Assembly: GCF_047663525.1 (NCBI RefSeq)
Contig: NC_092589.1
Span: 82,372,001 to 82,436,000 of the forward strand
DNA length: 64,000 bases
Direction: 5' to 3'
Origin: Anas platyrhynchos
Lineage: Eukaryota > Chordata > Aves > Anseriformes > Anatidae
The notes under the pieces are model-generated. The model saw only the letters and a list, made by a program, of their open reading frames with translations. It ran no database searches and was not told where the DNA came from. Positions 47,300 through 64,000 of the stretch are shown piece by piece. Position 1 is the stretch's first letter; the number at the start of each line of letters is the position of its first letter. The position numbers were made by a program, and so were the translations under genes.

Positions 47300-48943
47300 A
47301 TTCTGAGCAACACGTATTTTAATTACTTGGCAAAACAAGTCACTTTATCAAGGGGATATAAAACTTAAATAGCATGCTTCTGCATTCCTACAGTCGCTTA
47401 AACAAAATTGTAAACATACGAAAGTGTCTATATGCCTATGGAAGTCAGAGCAATAAAACTAGTGTTGCCGTAGCTGCACGCACACTTCCTGCTTCGATAG
47501 TGCATTAATAGGAATTTTTAAAAATAGTTATATAGTACAATTCTTCTTCGCTTTATACAGCTGCTAAGAGCACAAAAAGCTTAATTGCTAGTTCGTTAAT
47601 GGTGTCTTCAATACTGGAAAGTGGTTTGTATTAATTTTAGGGCTCCGCGGTATAGAAAAAATAAATCTTTCTCCTTGGCATCTGCTGCCACCTTGTATTT
47701 GAATTGGTTTTGTACAAGTGTTCTGTCAGGGGTCGTTGAGCACATTGACTCGTAGCAAGGGGATCTCGAGGAGCCTTCCCAGAGGAGCACGGAGGGAACC
47801 CTACAGGGATGCAGGAACAAGTTACGTTGCCCCTCGTGCACGCAGCGCGCCAGGACCCAAACGTGGCTGATGAATTTGGGTGTTACTGCTGGAACAAACA
47901 CAAGTGGAAATGTGACCCTCTGTGAATTACGGTGTGGTGCCTGTCAGGAAGTCACTGCAAGCTGTGATTTTTGTTGCAAACCATCCATAACAGTGTGAAA
48001 ATGTTGCTGAGCTCTGTTTTGCGGGGCTGGAGATCAGTCCTGAGACCTGGAGAGTCACCAGGGCCCAGTCCCTCTCTTTAGAGATGTGGGGGAAAACAGA
48101 GAGCGGAATTGTTCAGGGGAATGAAGGAAGGCAGTCCAGACAAAGGCAGCTGGGAGGAAAGCCTGACCCTACGGAAAAATAAACGTCTGCATAGAGGGAA
48201 CCAAGCTTTCACTTCCTTACAGGACTGCGTCCTAGCTTCTTCAGCGAATTCAGCTGTTTGCTGCCTGAAGGAGAAGAGCTTTCCATAAAAATTACACTCA
48301 GCAAGTGGAGCGTGGTCATGGTAAAATACTCACCATCCGTGCCCTAAACAGAACTCCTCAGCCAGATCACTCGATACAGCCCCCACAACTGCGTAACCAC
48401 GAGGCGCTTTGCCACCAGGACACCGTAAAAAGTCCTGATTTAGCATTTCCTTTAATAATGTAAACCCAAAGAAAAGCAATGTGGCAACAGAAGCCCCTGT
48501 ACCTAACAGGGCAGCTCACCTCGGCAGGAGCCACAGGCTCTCCAACACCCAAACAGGGATTTATGTCAGTCTGGGCATCAGGTTTACGTGTGGAACCCCC
48601 TCGCCACACCTGCCTGACGTGGAAATGAGAAAATTCCCTTCTCGGCACGCGGTTTTGGTTCTTAACACAATTTGTTTTCAAGCAGCACCTGAAAGTTGAG
48701 AGTGCAAAATGTCACGGGTGGTGGGAGATAAGGAGGAAGGGGTCGATCTGCAGCATCTGGTGGTCGGGACACTCTGCATACAAAGCTCCTGGGTTCTGGA
48801 GTGTCCCAAGTTATTTCTACTCCTGAAAAAAGAGCGTTTTGTTTGGACGGGCCAGGCACCACAAGGACGTGTCCACACCTAGCCCAGATTCCTGCCGCTT
48901 CCAGAGGGCGTCCTGCTGCTGGCCTCGCCCCGCCTGGCGCCCG
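47300..48943 (-). other. ANKRD6: probable ANKRD6 3' untranslated region
   Basis: Sequence downstream of the ANKRD6 stop on the minus strand. The first plausible poly(A) signal I see is ATTAAA (reverse complement of 47318-47323), which would end the transcript near 47300. No open frame with recognisable content lies between. The boundary is a guess from this one hexamer. Confidence 0.35.
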
Positions 48944-62234
<13,291 letters not shown>

Positions 62235-62252
62235 TTAATACAAACACAGTCA

Positions 62253-62278
62253 ACACACACACACACAGCACACACACA
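62253..62278. repeat. (CA)n microsatellite
   Basis: CA dinucleotides interrupted once by a G, in an ANKRD6 intron. Confidence 0.85.
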
Positions 62279-63341
62279 GGCTGCATCTTCAACACGTGCT
62301 GTTTAAATCCAAGCTGCCTTTGAAAACAGTCCCCATAAACAACTATCATTAAAGTTTCCAAGATTAATGAAGTTAAAAAGCATCAGAGACCTATAAAACA
62401 ATTATTTTCCGAAGTTTTCAACTCATCACAATTCCATACACAGCACTGAAGTCTTCTAAAAATACGGCAGTATTACAAGGCAGGGAATCTAACACATTTG
62501 GCACTATGTACCTAATAACCAACAATATCTCTAAAGGCAATTACAGGCTGTCATAATTCATCACAATGATCCTCCACTACTTACACTAACAGGATGAGGC
62601 TCTCCCATTTGGGCTCTGACTGCTCCATCAGCCCTGCTTAGGATAAGGAGCATGAGATGAGATTGGTGTCTTCAGCACCTCTGATGGATTTACCAATTAG
62701 TGCTAAGAGTGGAGGCAATTTTATGATGAGGATCACAACTGCAAGATATTCAGCTTATTTCATTCAAACAACTGAGTGATCTTAAGGTCCAAATGACTTT
62801 CCCTTCTCATGGACCTGCCACATTGCAGCAACAAGCAAGTTTCTTATATCCATTTATTTCTTTTATGGCTAAGTTTCCAAAAGAAACGATGCTGATGCAT
62901 CTCACCTGACCACCCATCTATCTCCCCTCTAACTGTTGAACTTATTTGCTGAGCTAGAGAGGCCAAGATCTCTCACCCTGCTCTGCCCATCTGGGCTATC
63001 GACATTATTTTTATGTGCATTTTTGTGAGATGGTGAGGAAAGGGGGGAAATTGGAGGATTTATGCAGCAGCACGTAGGGATGTAAGACACCGATCAATGG
63101 GAAACCAAGCTGCAGCGTCTCCTGTGCTCCCCCGACAACCTGTCGTGTTTCTTCTTTGAAGCTGCTTTGAACCTGCAGTGCTGAAGCACAGCCTGGGAGC
63201 GCAGGCACAAAGACTAGCTTCAAAGCTGCACACAGCCTTTTTTTGGGGATGAATAAACAGCAGAGTGGGAGCCCAATCTGCTTCTGTTTATCTAGACAAT
63301 GTCCACCAAAAATACACAAAGGAGAGATGCAGTGTACCCTG

Positions 63342-63411
63342 CAGAAGAAAAAAAATAATAATAAAAAATAATAATAAAAAATTAAAATTAAAAAAAAAAT
63401 GAATAAAATAA
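63342..63411. repeat. A-rich AAT-type simple repeat
   Basis: About 70 bases of A with interspersed T (AATAATAATAAAAA units) near the right edge of the window, in the ANKRD6 intron. Confidence 0.75.
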
Positions 63412-64000
63412 AGGCTTGCAGGAAGCTAGTCCTAAAAAGATATAAAGATTTGTAGTAGAGAAATTTTATCATCCGGTATTACCTGATATTAAATACTAAA
63501 ACTAAAGGGATTTCCATATTTTCTATCCCACAGCCTACAATTACTTAAATAACTGGATAATTTGAATAATCTGTTCTCAAAGGCAATTAGCAGCTGACTT
63601 AAAAATTGCTCTCAGTGGGGCTCTTTTATGCTAATGACAGCACAACAGTTATCAATCCACAGGGGCAAAATGAGCATTGCCAACCCCAACCTCGCAGTAA
63701 CCCCTGCAATGCTAACTCCCAACATCAGCAAATCATTAAATTGGCTTATTTTCATAAAGCTGACTTAAAAAACTACACTGAGGTGTGTTTTTTTTTTTTC
63801 TTTTGCTATTTGTATTTCATCTGTAGAAGTGCCATATGCTTACATTTCTTCTTGCCCTACTAAGACTCCCACTGTATTTGACGAGAGTTAAAACAAACAC
63901 AAGAATAGTCCCAGGAACCTGGATTTTTAGAAAAACGTGAACTATGGCAAAACTGACAGCACTGCAAGGTCCCTGAAGTTGTGTATTTATTCTACATTGA

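Overview
This is a stretch of vertebrate nuclear chromosome, almost certainly from a bird. The evidence is spliced genes with canonical exon-intron borders, mostly short introns, copies of the CR1 LINE family typical of birds and other sauropsids, one CpG island, and three genes in the order MDN1-LYRM2-ANKRD6. That order is the conserved block I know from human 6q15, read here in the opposite direction. I cannot name the species from sequence alone.

Layout: (1) 650-41680, + strand, is the 3' half of MDN1 (midasin). I traced 51 coding exons that stay in one frame to the stop codon, giving about 2953 codons. They cover the post-AAA linker, the Asp/Glu-rich region, the nuclear localisation segment and the C-terminal MIDAS domain; the N-terminal AAA+ half lies off the left edge. 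A polyadenylation signal sits at 42429. (2) 43445-45330, + strand, is LYRM2, complete in three exons encoding 88 residues and starting in a CpG island. (3) 45330-47300 is the tail-to-tail interval between LYRM2 and ANKRD6. (4) 48944-62183, - strand, is ANKRD6 (diversin) without its first exons: 13 coding exons, 719 codons plus stop, with ankyrin repeats carried on single 99-nt exons. It runs off the right edge.

The genes do not form a pathway. Midasin is the AAA+ remodelling ATPase of pre-60S ribosomes. LYRM2 is a small mitochondrial LYR-motif protein linked to complex I assembly. ANKRD6 is a Wnt/planar-polarity switch protein.

I see no undescribed multi-gene system. The unusual material is in gene structure and small DNA features: two GC-AG introns and several AAG acceptors in MDN1, a NAGNAG acceptor and a pair of donors six bases apart, a 29-base poly-T splice tract and an exon extension in ANKRD6, a YY1-like motif over the LYRM2 start with an upstream ORF, a GATA-site palindrome downstream of LYRM2, and a few AT-rich hairpins. 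Exon borders were assigned by eye from splice motifs, frame continuity and remembered protein homology; no alignment was run.
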